A stretch of 64,000 bases of DNA, from assembly GCA_017550425.1 (NCBI GenBank), contig JAFZPG010000045.1:1-64000 (forward strand), written 5' to 3'. Each line of letters begins with the position of its first letter. Within the stretch, counting starts at the first letter, position 1. A program made the position numbers and the translations under genes. Below, piece after piece: positions 1 through 8,596 of the stretch. Below the pieces are notes generated by a model. The model was not told the origin of the DNA and ran no database searches. It saw only the letters and a program-made list of their open reading frames with translations. Source of the DNA: Lachnospiraceae bacterium. GTDB lineage: Bacteria; Bacillota; Clostridia; Lachnospirales; Lachnospiraceae.

Positions 1-1334
1 AGATCTTCAAGAATAAATGGCAACATATATATCGGATACAATTTCAGCATTTCAGCATTACCAATATCCTTTTGGGATAGCAGAACTTGTTTTGCTACCT
101 GCTTTGAGTATTTCTGACTAAACTCTGTTATCGATTCATGCTTACCTATTCCGGATGATTTAACTTCTATCGGAACAATTTTGGTTTTTGATGCAAGTAG
201 AAAATCAACCTCGTAGTAATGGGAACTATTCTCTTTTTCCCAAGTGTGATAATACAATGATCTATCCGAAGCTGCTATCACCTGTGCAACGGCATTTTCA
301 TATAAGTATCCCAAATCTGCCGGAAGAGAGTCACTTAATAACTTTGTATAGACATTCTCATCTGTCTCCCCGGATGAATTGAAAATCATAGTAGTAAACA
401 ATCCGGTATCCGCCAAATAGAGTTTAAACGTGTCATTGTCTCTGGTCTGCGGGAGTGCAATGCTTGGGTTATGAACATTGTAACAAGCCAGTACGGTCTT
501 CGAATCCAAAAGATCATGTAACCGCTCTAAATCTTTATCAATCTTCTTTTTACCTGTTGCTGAAGATATTACATAGCTTCTCTTGTCAGTCGCAAGCTGG
601 GCAGGAACAGAATCATACATTCTCCCGATCAGGCCTGTATCATCGATCTTAAAGAAATCATCTTTATAGAGATTTATGATTTCTCTTTTTACCTCATCAA
701 TTTCAGTAAAATTCTTCCCTTCTACGTACGCCTCTACGGCCTGCGGCATTCCGCCTACTGCCATGTATATCCTGAAATCACGCATCAGTTTTCTATTTAA
801 TGAATTACCTACCGGTTTTCCATGTTTGTACAATTCCCTTAAAACCGAGTAAGTATCATTCCCAACAGCCCACATAAACTCCTCATAGTCCATTGGATAA
901 ATCGGAATCTTTATTTCCTCTGAAGGAAGAACAATATCCTTGACGTTCTTCTTAATGCTTATCAGTGATCCTGTTTCAATATAGTCATATCTTCCATCCG
1001 CCACAAGATATTTAATAGCCTGTCGTACTTTAGGCTGAAGCTGTATTTCATCAAAAATGATTACAGATTCCCTTTTATACAAAGTGATTCCGGTTGCCGT
1101 CTGCAGTCTGAGGAAGAAAACATCCGGATCTGAAATATCATCAAAAGCATCCAAAACGTCCTTTTTAATGTTTGCAAAGTCAACTTTTATGTATGACTTG
1201 TACTCCTGCTTTGCGAATTCCTCAGCTATCGTGGTCTTTCCAACACGCCTTGCACCCTCCAAAAGTACAGAGTATTTTGGAGCTTTCTTTTCTTTCCAGT
1301 ATATCAACTTTTCAAATGCTTTTCTCTTAAACAT
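1..1334 (-). CDS. AAA ATPase with C-terminal DUF4143 domain (3' end outside window)
   Basis: The frame is open from an ATG at 1334 to the window edge (444 codons), so the C-terminus is missing. A GGAGG site at 1341-1345 supports the start. The Walker A motif GARRVGKTT lies at about residues 27-35 and the Walker B motif VIIFDEIQ at about 91-98. Near the visible end is YEVDFLL followed by VPIEVKSS, the PD-(D/E)XK-like pattern of DUF4143 proteins. This family is common and often multi-copy in anaerobes. Its role is unsettled; links to mobile DNA or defence have been suggested, but nothing here proves one. It has its own promoter, with repeated motifs across it. Confidence 0.85.
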   Translation of the reverse strand, partial: MFKRKAFEKLIYWKEKKAPKYSVLLEGARRVGKTTIAEEFAKQEYKSYIKVDFANIKKDVLDAFDDISDPDVFFLRLQTATGITLYKRESVIIFDEIQLQPKVRQAIKYLVADGRYDYIETGSLISIKKNVKDIVLPSEEIKIPIYPMDYEEFMWAVGNDTYSVLRELYKHGKPVGNSLNRKLMRDFRIYMAVGGMPQAVEAYVEGKNFTEIDEVKREIINLYKDDFFKIDDTGLIGRMYDSVPAQLATDKRSYVISSATGKKKIDKDLERLHDLLDSKTVLACYNVHNPSIALPQTRDNDTFKLYLADTGLFTTMIFNSSGETDENVYTKLLSDSLPADLGYLYENAVAQVIAASDRSLYYHTWEKENSSHYYEVDFLLASKTKIVPIEVKSSGIGKHESITEFSQKYSKQVAKQVLLSQKDIGNAEMLKLYPIYMLPFILED

Positions 1335-1360
1335 TTTGGCCCTCCAAGGAGCATGCGGTT

Positions 1361-1470
1361 CCATTTCTTCAATGTTTCAATCGCATTATAATACCGTTTC
1401 TTCAAAATTGCAAGCCTAAGATTCCGTTTCTTCAAAGTTTCTATGCCGAAAAGCTACCATTCCTTCAATC
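1361..1470 (-). repeat. Four phased copies of a TTGAAGAAACGG-like motif
   Basis: On the + strand, copies start at 1361, 1394, 1424 and 1457 (core CCGTTTCTTCAA with variation). Spacing is 33, 30 and 33 bp, close to three helical turns. The second copy lies in the promoter spacer and the first lies between the -10 box and the ribosome binding site. This is the layout of an operator; the binding protein is unknown. Confidence 0.55.
1385..1413 (-). promoter_or_regulatory. Promoter of the AAA ATPase gene
   Basis: On the minus strand TTGCAA (1408-1413) is separated by 17 bp from a perfect TATAAT (1385-1390). It lies about 50 bp upstream of the ATPase start codon. Confidence 0.7.
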
Positions 1471-1492
1471 TTATTATCTGTCCATTCAAACA

Positions 1493-1524
1493 AAAAGCAT
1501 TCTGAAATCACAGAATGCTTTTTT
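1493..1524. terminator. Bidirectional hairpin terminator
   Basis: A perfect 12-bp stem (1493-1504 with 1511-1522) with a 6-nt loop is flanked by A and T runs on the two sides. Confidence 0.65.
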
Positions 1525-1594
1525 GTTAAAACAATCCTGAATGTATAGGACAAAAGTCATCCTCAATTCTCTCTTTCCGGATCTTGGCAGACCG

Positions 1595-1616
1595 GTCGCA
1601 TATTGCGACGTTTTTT
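1595..1616 (+). terminator. Orphan terminator-like hairpin
   Basis: A GTCGCA/TGCGAC stem with a 3-nt loop is followed by a run of six T on the + strand. No + strand gene is visible upstream in this 377-bp gene-free stretch (1335-1711). Confidence 0.35.
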
Positions 1617-1661
1617 GCCTCGTCCATTATATCATCCGGCAGATCATTTCGCAAATAAAAA

Positions 1662-1690
1662 CATCGGCCATCCCGAAGGATGGCCGGATG
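1662..1690 (-). terminator. Terminator of the Ig-repeat enzyme operon
   Basis: GGCCATCC and GGATGGCC (1666-1673 and 1678-1685) form a stem around a CGAA loop, extended by an outer GATG pairing. A T-rich tract follows on the minus strand, just after the stop at 1712. Confidence 0.8.
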
Positions 1691-1711
1691 CTTTATTGAT
1701 GGAGTAATGTT

Positions 1712-4700
1712 TTACTTGTAATATACGAACAGGTTGTCCGGGATCGCCGGCTTACGCGTCGTGTTCGGATTCGTAGCAGTAAATGTGCCGATCACATTAT
1801 CCGAAGAGTTGTACCAGTTGTCCGGATGGTTCTGCGGATATACACAGTCATTGATCGTCTTTCCGTGGATCGCCGAGAAATACGTAACGCCCGCCGCCTT
1901 CATGTCGCTGATGAGCGTCGTATTGGCCGACTTATACGTCGACGGATCGGAGAACTCATACACGTTCAGTGTGGATTTGATCAGCCGCCAACTGAATTCC
2001 AGGCGGGTAATGCGGTCCTGAACCGCCTTCGGTTCGGCCTGTTTGATCTTATTGATCTGATTCCAGAGGCCCTGGCACAGACCGATCTCGGAGTCCGGCA
2101 TGCGGTAGGTAAGATCGCCGGAAGTCCAGGATCTCACGCCGGCAAATGTCGAATAGAGCGGCCGGTCATACATATTGACGTCGTCTCTGTGTGCTGCCAG
2201 CTGGTGATGATTTCCTGCCTGGTCTTCGATGTGCTTCATGTATTCACGCACATATCTGCCTGCGGAACCATACAGGGCATCCGTGATGAACGCCAGTTCC
2301 TGCTCATAATCTCTGGTAGGATCCTGAAGCATACGACCTTCGATGTAATTTCGGATGTCTCCGAACTCCGAGTTCGACTCCAGGTGTCTCGAGTTGCTCT
2401 GCAGGTAAATGCCTTCCACGCCCAGTTCGTAATACAACTTGATGTCATGCTGCATAACGTCCACGTTCGCGTAGGTTCCTGCGGTGGTCCAGAAATTCGA
2501 ATTGTAATCCCAGATCCACACATGCTTGCAGACCTTCGTCCAGTTTACAAGCTCCTGATAATACTTCTGATTTGTTACATGGCCTTCTGCGTCCAGATAG
2601 TCTCCGTAGCATCTGCGGATCGGCGCATAACGCACGATCACATGATCATCGCACTCGAATGTGGTGGGTGCTTCCACGGTCCACTCGTAGGCGAGCATAT
2701 CGATATACAGGTTCGGGTATGCCCCGTTCTTATGCAGATCTTTTGAGAGCTGGTTTACCAACTGGATATATTCGATCGCCTCATGCATTCCGCTGCTGTC
2801 GCCGTTTGCGACGCGGTTCTTCATGCACAGGGAGCACATGCACAGATCGCTGCCGTCGTTTTTGGAAACGGAGATGATCTGGATCGGCGCGTTGGGATCG
2901 TAGCTCTTCGCGATCATGTCGCGGCAGTGCTGCAGCACGAGCGCATAGGCTTCCGGATCATGCAAAAGTTTGTACGGGCACAGCTGCTTCTCGGTCCTCT
3001 GGCGCTCTGCGTCCGGTTTTCTCAGTTCGGTGGAGTCCCACCAGACATTGGCCGCATACCACTCCGGATGATCGGCAAAATAGGTCTGTGCGGGAAGGAA
3101 TTCCGCCAGAAGCGTATGGACCTGGCCGGCCGCCAGGCCTGCGACCGTATTCGGATAATCATACTGCGACTTCGGATACGCCGTCAGATACCAGGTCTCA
3201 CGGCCCGCTTCCGTCTTCGGCAGGCAGTACGTGTCGGCGTAGAAACCGTTCAGGCCGAACGCCAGCGAGAACAGGCGTCCCGTGCGGGGATACTCATAAC
3301 CGCTCGGTTTACCTTTTCCGTAGTAGGGATCCGTGAGGTCGCTTGCAGGATTGATGCTGGAGAAACAAATGTCCATGTCGGTGAACAGGAACGGTCTCTC
3401 GTAGTCGATGCTGATCCCCGAAGTCTCGTATTTGAAATGTTTCTGGTTCGTCACATAGAGGTCATTCCAGGACAGGTAGTAATAACCGCCGAATGCCTCC
3501 AGGAAGCGCATCGCGCCGTGCATCAGGCCCAGCTGGCCCACGCCCGTGATCGAGACGCCATTAGTGTAAGATTTGATCGAATAGCTGTCGTTCGACGAAT
3601 ATTTCGCCGTTCCGTGCGGACGCTTCGTGTTTCCGACTGAGATCTCGAAGCCGCGCGAGCCCTGGGTCACGTTGTCATAGATGACCTCCGGCTTATAACC
3701 GTCCTCTTCTTCGATGTACTTCAGAAGCAGGCCGGCCGCAAATACTTCTTCGGACGTCGGGCTTACGGGAAGCACGATGACCGCCTTCGGCATGTCCTTC
3801 GTAAACTTGCTGTTCATGTAGGTCGACGTGGACGTCGTCTGTGCGCTGACGGTCAATGTTGCGCCGTTCGAGTATGCCTTCTGACCGTTGCCGTCGGTTA
3901 CCACGCAGCGGAACTGCCAACCGTTGAGGCCAGCCGTCGTTGCTACCGACAGCGTCGCCGTCTTCGCGCCGCTCTGGCCCGAATTCGTCCATGCAGAGGA
4001 AGCATCCTTACGCGACTGCCACTGGTAACTGAGTTTAGCCTTACCGGTCGCCGCCACGGTAAATGTTGCCGCAGTGCCTGCGGTCACAGTCTGATCCGCC
4101 GGCTGCTTCGTGATCTTCGGCACGATGGTCAGCGTGGCTGCGTTCGAATATACTTTCTGTCCGTTTGCATCGGTTACGACGCACCGGAACTGCCAGCCGT
4201 GCAGGCCGGCCGTCGTCGCTACCGACAGGGTCGCGCTCTTCGCCCCGCTCTGGCCCGAATTCGACCATGTCGATGACGCGTCTTTACGGGACTGCCACTG
4301 GTAGGTAAATGAGCCCTGACCCGCTGCCGTCACCGTGAATTTCGCGGTGGAGCCTGCGGTCACGCTCGTATCCTTCGGATGTGTCAGGATCCCTGTTTTG
4401 GTCAATACCAGCGCCACATCGGAGTAGGTCTTCTGTCCGTTGGCATCCGTTACCACACAACGGAACTGCCAGCCGTGCAGGCCGGCCGTCGTTGCTACCG
4501 ACAGTGTTGCCGTCTTCGCCCCACTCTGGCCCGAATTCGACCACGCAGAAGAAGCGTCCTTACGCGACTGCCACTGATAGGTAAGTTTTGCCTTACCGGT
4601 CGCCGCTACGGTAAACTTTGCGATGCCGCCCGCCGCAGCATAGGCGTTCGTCGGCTGCGTCGTGATCTTCGGAGCCACGGTCAATGCGGCCGCGTTCGAG

Positions 4701-5056
4701 ATCTTCTGTCCGCTGCTGTCCTTAACGATGCAACGGAACTGCCAGCCATGCAGACCGGCCGTCGTCGCCACCGACAGAGTTTTTGTCTTCGCGCCGCTCT
4801 GGCCCGAATTCGACCATTCTGAGGATGCATCCTTGCGTGACTGCCACTGGTAGCTCAGCGTGCCGTTTCCGGTCGCAGCCACCGTAAATGTTGCGGTATC
4901 GCCGACCTCAACGGTCGCGTTTACCGGCTGCGTCGTGATGGACAGCTGCGCCGCCTCAGTTACATTTTCCCCCAGACCCGCTGCCGGCAGCAACGCTGCG
5001 ATCATGATCGCAGCGAGCAGCACGGACAACAGCCTTCTTGCTATTCCTTTATTCAT
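1712..5056 (-). CDS. Secreted DUF4838 protein (predicted glycan-active enzyme) with four Ig-like repeats
   Basis: This protein has 1114 residues. A Sec signal peptide at 1-36 is followed by four Ig-like modules of about 92 residues (about 38-405), each with the core YQWQSRKDASS and GWQFRC. Residues 430-550 resemble the N-terminal domain of glycosidase-like proteins (LLKYIEEEDGY, GYYYLSWND). Residues about 640-900 form a DUF4838 region, with CMCSLC at 739-744 and DMLAYEW near 785. DUF4838 proteins are usually found with polysaccharide-degrading enzymes; the substrate is unknown. The Ig modules probably act as wall-spanning spacers or carbohydrate contacts. No sortase motif or SLH domain is visible. 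The gene follows the beta-helix gene by 25 bp, so the two are co-transcribed. A GGGAGGG site supports the ATG at 5056. Confidence 0.85.
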   Translation of the reverse strand: MNKGIARRLLSVLLAAIMIAALLPAAGLGENVTEAAQLSITTQPVNATVEVGDTATFTVAATGNGTLSYQWQSRKDASSEWSNSGQSGAKTKTLSVATTAGLHGWQFRCIVKDSSGQKISNAAALTVAPKITTQPTNAYAAAGGIAKFTVAATGKAKLTYQWQSRKDASSAWSNSGQSGAKTATLSVATTAGLHGWQFRCVVTDANGQKTYSDVALVLTKTGILTHPKDTSVTAGSTAKFTVTAAGQGSFTYQWQSRKDASSTWSNSGQSGAKSATLSVATTAGLHGWQFRCVVTDANGQKVYSNAATLTIVPKITKQPADQTVTAGTAATFTVAATGKAKLSYQWQSRKDASSAWTNSGQSGAKTATLSVATTAGLNGWQFRCVVTDGNGQKAYSNGATLTVSAQTTSTSTYMNSKFTKDMPKAVIVLPVSPTSEEVFAAGLLLKYIEEEDGYKPEVIYDNVTQGSRGFEISVGNTKRPHGTAKYSSNDSYSIKSYTNGVSITGVGQLGLMHGAMRFLEAFGGYYYLSWNDLYVTNQKHFKYETSGISIDYERPFLFTDMDICFSSINPASDLTDPYYGKGKPSGYEYPRTGRLFSLAFGLNGFYADTYCLPKTEAGRETWYLTAYPKSQYDYPNTVAGLAAGQVHTLLAEFLPAQTYFADHPEWYAANVWWDSTELRKPDAERQRTEKQLCPYKLLHDPEAYALVLQHCRDMIAKSYDPNAPIQIISVSKNDGSDLCMCSLCMKNRVANGDSSGMHEAIEYIQLVNQLSKDLHKNGAYPNLYIDMLAYEWTVEAPTTFECDDHVIVRYAPIRRCYGDYLDAEGHVTNQKYYQELVNWTKVCKHVWIWDYNSNFWTTAGTYANVDVMQHDIKLYYELGVEGIYLQSNSRHLESNSEFGDIRNYIEGRMLQDPTRDYEQELAFITDALYGSAGRYVREYMKHIEDQAGNHHQLAAHRDDVNMYDRPLYSTFAGVRSWTSGDLTYRMPDSEIGLCQGLWNQINKIKQAEPKAVQDRITRLEFSWRLIKSTLNVYEFSDPSTYKSANTTLISDMKAAGVTYFSAIHGKTINDCVYPQNHPDNWYNSSDNVIGTFTATNPNTTRKPAIPDNLFVYYK
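3842..4945 (-). repeat. Four tandem Ig-like module repeats (copy set A)
   Basis: The repeat unit is about 276 bp (92 residues). Stretches such as SRKDASS, NSGQSGAKT and SVATTAGL recur almost unchanged in all four modules and in the neighbouring gene. Confidence 0.85.
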
Positions 5057-5081
5057 GTGTCTGTTCCCTCCCGCCGTTCAA

Positions 5082-8000
5082 TTATTGACCTGCTGTTACA
5101 ACTTTCGTCGTGGAGCGATCATAGTCAAAGATCGTGTTATGGAACAGATACTCACCATGATAGTCGGTGTCCTCTTTTGCAACGAATACGTTATCGAACG
5201 TAGTCTTTCTCAGTACGGGATTCTTGATGACTGTCAGGTTCTTCAAAGTTACTTTCTCTGTCGGAAGCAGAGGATATTTATATCCCCACTTCGCCGTACT
5301 CGTCCGGTTCATGAAGTACGCATCATTGATCGTCTCTTTGACTGAAGGCAACAGACTTGTGTAAATGGCCAGGCCGCCGTTAAACAGCGCCGCACTCGTT
5401 ACGTCACTCGCGTCGAGCGTCAATCCGTCGATCGTGATATTCGTCGGCAACTGGCTGTAATACACGAATGGTGTTCCGTCCGGATACTTTTCGCCCTTGT
5501 TGATCTTATCGAATCCATACTGGTACTGCGGGTCATACCTCGCGTTGATCAGTCTCGGCGAATAGCTGGTGCCCAGGTTCCATGTACAGTTCTTGATCTC
5601 GATGTCACCATACCATGCGCTGCCGTAGTCAGGTCTGAGTGTGAGGAAGTGATCCGAGTAGGCTGTGACATTTTCGATAGTCATCTTTCCGAAACCGACA
5701 GCCATGATACCCAGCCAGCCCATCGTCGAATTCTTTACGGTCAGATCATAGGTTCCCATATGTGCATCGATACGGTTGAGCGAGCAGCCGTCCACTTCGA
5801 TGCTCTTACAGTAATTCGTGCCTGAGGTGCCCCATCTGAGGTCGTCCATGATGCCGTCCTTATCGTAAACAGGATCGACCTTCGCTCCCAGGCCCAACTG
5901 ACCCTTTGTATATTCCGTGTTGTAAATGATGGATTTCGCGCATGTGCAACCCTCTAACTTGATGCCTACACAGTACTCCGCATAGAAATCATAGGGTGCG
6001 GTCGATTTATCATTGCTCCACTTACCTGTGGACGGTTTATAGGTTCCGAACACACGATGGTGGTTTGAAAATACACAGTTTCTGAGTGTAACATTTACAC
6101 AGTGATCCAGACGGAAGAAGCCCTGATAGGGCGCGCCGAATCTGGCAAATGCATCCTCTCTGTTATACAGGCTGCTGAAACCGAAACTATGATCGGCATA
6201 TTCGGCTTCCTCACCTGTAAGATAGTGTTCCACGCCATCGAGCACAACATTGGAACGTGTAACGTTGATACCTCTGTGAATATAAGCGTTATCAAAAATA
6301 TGGTTAACGATCGTGGTAAACTTACCGCCCTTTACAGTCAGCTGTGTATCGTCGATATAACACTTCTGAACGGATGCGATATCCTTCCAGTCCCACTGAA
6401 GTCTGGACATCGGGTCGATCGTTCCGTCTGCATTAACGATAACGACCTCTTCCTGCGAACGCAGGCCGGCGGAAGCTCCCTCCGAACCATTTCTGCCCCA
6501 ACGGACAGTGGTATTCGTCCTCAGCGCATACAGTGCTTTCTCGCCGAAGTACCCATCGAGTTTCTCTGTATCTTTGGTGAAAGACCTGTTAAGCATATCA
6601 AACGTCGACGACGGATCTCTCAGATACATCGTATTGTTGTATGATGCGATATCGGGGTCCAGTCCGATGTAGATCTTGATATCCCCGTCCTGTCTATCAT
6701 CTTTTTTATAGTAGGCCCATTTTCCGTTTTGTTTTCGCCACCAGTAACCATCGTTGACCCAAGTCTTCTCATAAACGATCGTCGGCTCGACCGTAAACAG
6801 ATAGCACTGTGCGTCCCAGTCTGCCGGATAGGTGACCGACTTGGTTTCATACGGGTCCTTCTCGATCGGGGCATACGAATACGATGCGATCTGCATCTTG
6901 GAGTCATCGATGATGAACTCCGCTCCGGTCCAGTCCGTATCAGTCTTGATGATGGCGCCCTTCAGGTTCTTTGGATCCATCTTATCAACGTAATACACGG
7001 CGCCGGGGTCCGCCTTAACTTTTTTATTATTCGCGTTCGCGTACGCATGCGTAGCCACGATCGCATCATAATCGTTCGTCTTGCCGTCGCCCTTCGCTCC
7101 GAACATCTTATAGGTCACATAATCATCGGATTCCGTTACGGTCAATGTCGCGGCGTCCGAGATCGTCTGCTGCCCGAAGACATCCGTTACGATGCAACGG
7201 AACTGCCAGCCGGAAAGGCCTGAACTTGCTGCCACCGACAGCGCCGCGGTCTTCGCCCCGCTCTGGCCCGAATTCGTCCACGCCAAAGAGGCGTTCTTAC
7301 GGGACTGCCACTGATACTTCAATGTTCCCGTGCCGGTCGCGGCTACGGTGAATTTCGCCGCAGAACCAGCGCTTACACTCAGGCTGACCGGCTGCTTCGT
7401 GATCTTCGGCACGATATTCAGCGTAGCTGACTTAGAAATAAACTTCTGTCCGTTCGCATCTTTCACGATACAGCAGAACTGCCAGCCGTTAAAACCGGCC
7501 CCGGCCGCCACCGACAGTGTCGCTGTCTTCGCGCCGCTCTGGGAAGAAGCCGTCCATTCCGAAGCCGAATCCTTTCGGGATACCCACTGATAGGTAAATG
7601 TTCCCTGACCGCAGGTCTCAACCGTGAATTTTGCCGTAGTCCCGGCGGTCACGCTTACATCCTGCGGTTGCGTCAGGATCCCTGTTTTGGTCAATACTGC
7701 GACCACATCGGAATACGTTGTGTTCCCGTTGCCGTCCGTTACCGCGCAGCGGAACTGCCAGCCATTCAGGCCGGCGGTGGTAGCCACCGACAGCGTACGG
7801 GTCTTCGCCCCGCTCTGGCCCGAATTCGACCATGCGGATGAAGCATCCTTACGTGACTGCCACTGATACTTCAGCGTCGCGCTTCCGGTCGCCGCGATCG
7901 TAAACTTCGCGGTGCCGCCCGGCTCGGCGTACGCATTCACGGGCTGCGTGGTGATTTTCGGAGCCACGGTCAATGTGGCAGCATTTGTTGTCTTCTGTCC

Positions 8001-8339
8001 GCTCGCGTCCTTTACGACACAACGGAACTGCCAACCGTTTAATCCGGCAGTGGTCGCCACTGCCAATGTCTTCGTCTTCGCGCCACTCTGGCCCGAGTTC
8101 GACCATGCGGATGCGGCATCCTTCCGCGACTGCCACTGATAGCTGATCGTGCCCGTCCCCGTTGCAGCAACCGTAAACTCAGCGGTATCTCCAACCGCTA
8201 CTGTTGTGTTCTTCGGTTGTGCCGTGATCGAAAGCTGCGTCGCCGCGGCGGATATAGTTCCGTCCACGGGAAAAAGCGTTACGATCATGATCGCAACGAG
8301 TAAAACTGAAAGCAAACGTCTCATTTTGACTTTTTGCAT
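5082..8339 (-). CDS. Secreted beta-helix (pectate-lyase-like) protein with four Ig-like repeats
   Basis: This protein has 1085 residues. The signal peptide (about 1-32) is followed by four Ig-like modules (about 36-403), close relatives of those in the downstream gene. From about 405 the motif YKMFGAKGDGKTNDYDAI is typical of the N-terminus of pectate-lyase-superfamily right-handed beta-helices. The rest is rich in short strand-turn repeats such as VTLRNCVFSN, LEGCTC and ITIDGLTLDASD. It probably binds or cleaves a plant or mucosal polysaccharide; the activity cannot be assigned by eye. The start at 8339 has an AGGAGGG site 8 nt upstream. It is the first gene of the operon. Confidence 0.85.
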   Translation of the reverse strand: MQKVKMRRLLSVLLVAIMIVTLFPVDGTISAAATQLSITAQPKNTTVAVGDTAEFTVAATGTGTISYQWQSRKDAASAWSNSGQSGAKTKTLAVATTAGLNGWQFRCVVKDASGQKTTNAATLTVAPKITTQPVNAYAEPGGTAKFTIAATGSATLKYQWQSRKDASSAWSNSGQSGAKTRTLSVATTAGLNGWQFRCAVTDGNGNTTYSDVVAVLTKTGILTQPQDVSVTAGTTAKFTVETCGQGTFTYQWVSRKDSASEWTASSQSGAKTATLSVAAGAGFNGWQFCCIVKDANGQKFISKSATLNIVPKITKQPVSLSVSAGSAAKFTVAATGTGTLKYQWQSRKNASLAWTNSGQSGAKTAALSVAASSGLSGWQFRCIVTDVFGQQTISDAATLTVTESDDYVTYKMFGAKGDGKTNDYDAIVATHAYANANNKKVKADPGAVYYVDKMDPKNLKGAIIKTDTDWTGAEFIIDDSKMQIASYSYAPIEKDPYETKSVTYPADWDAQCYLFTVEPTIVYEKTWVNDGYWWRKQNGKWAYYKKDDRQDGDIKIYIGLDPDIASYNNTMYLRDPSSTFDMLNRSFTKDTEKLDGYFGEKALYALRTNTTVRWGRNGSEGASAGLRSQEEVVIVNADGTIDPMSRLQWDWKDIASVQKCYIDDTQLTVKGGKFTTIVNHIFDNAYIHRGINVTRSNVVLDGVEHYLTGEEAEYADHSFGFSSLYNREDAFARFGAPYQGFFRLDHCVNVTLRNCVFSNHHRVFGTYKPSTGKWSNDKSTAPYDFYAEYCVGIKLEGCTCAKSIIYNTEYTKGQLGLGAKVDPVYDKDGIMDDLRWGTSGTNYCKSIEVDGCSLNRIDAHMGTYDLTVKNSTMGWLGIMAVGFGKMTIENVTAYSDHFLTLRPDYGSAWYGDIEIKNCTWNLGTSYSPRLINARYDPQYQYGFDKINKGEKYPDGTPFVYYSQLPTNITIDGLTLDASDVTSAALFNGGLAIYTSLLPSVKETINDAYFMNRTSTAKWGYKYPLLPTEKVTLKNLTVIKNPVLRKTTFDNVFVAKEDTDYHGEYLFHNTIFDYDRSTTKVVTAGQ
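7131..8234 (-). repeat. Four tandem Ig-like module repeats (copy set B)
   Basis: These have the same 92-residue modules as set A. The third module here has diverged most (YQWVSRKDSASEW, FCCIV). Confidence 0.85.
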
Positions 8340-8404
8340 ATGCAGATCCCTCCTGTACTACATATTCTTTCATCTTCTCTATTATGTTGTCTCCTACGAA
8401 TCGC

Positions 8405-8433
8405 CTGCATAAAGGAGGGGGGAACTTATGCAG
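8405..8433 (-). promoter_or_regulatory. 5'-UTR hairpin with an anti-Shine-Dalgarno loop
   Basis: CTGCATAA and TTATGCAG form an 8-bp stem. In the minus-strand RNA the loop is C-rich and contains CCCUCCU, which is complementary to the gene's own ribosome binding site AGGAGGG at 8348-8354. Confidence 0.45.
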
Positions 8434-8454
8434 AGCACATACAAACACGAATAT

Positions 8455-8514
8455 ATCATAGCATGAGAAAGAATCGCAAATCAATGCAACTTACCTGCCC
8501 AAAAACGCAACTTA
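8455..8514 (-). promoter_or_regulatory. Promoter of the Ig-repeat enzyme operon with upstream direct repeats
   Basis: On the minus strand TTGATT (8479-8484), an 18-bp spacer and TATGAT (8455-8460) form the promoter. Two direct repeats, TAAGTTGCA (8485-8493) and TAAGTTGCG (8506-8514), lie 21 bp apart; the near one abuts the -35 box. The spacing is like that of LytTR-type activator sites. Confidence 0.6.
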
Positions 8515-8539
8515 CCATGCCCATCGGGCTCCGGGAACG

Positions 8540-8569
8540 AAAAAAGGACCGAAATACCGGTCCTTTTTT
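8540..8569. terminator. Bidirectional terminator after the capA-like gene
   Basis: AAAAAAGGACC and GGTCCTTTTTT form an 11-bp stem with an 8-nt loop and T runs in both directions. It lies just after the stop at 8597. Confidence 0.8.
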
Positions 8570-8596
8570 GCTCTATGTATTTTGCTGTCTTTGCAG

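Noticed and set aside
3842..8234. CRISPR-like array in the repetitive DNA
   Set aside because: The repeats are about 276 bp, in frame and encode Ig-like modules.
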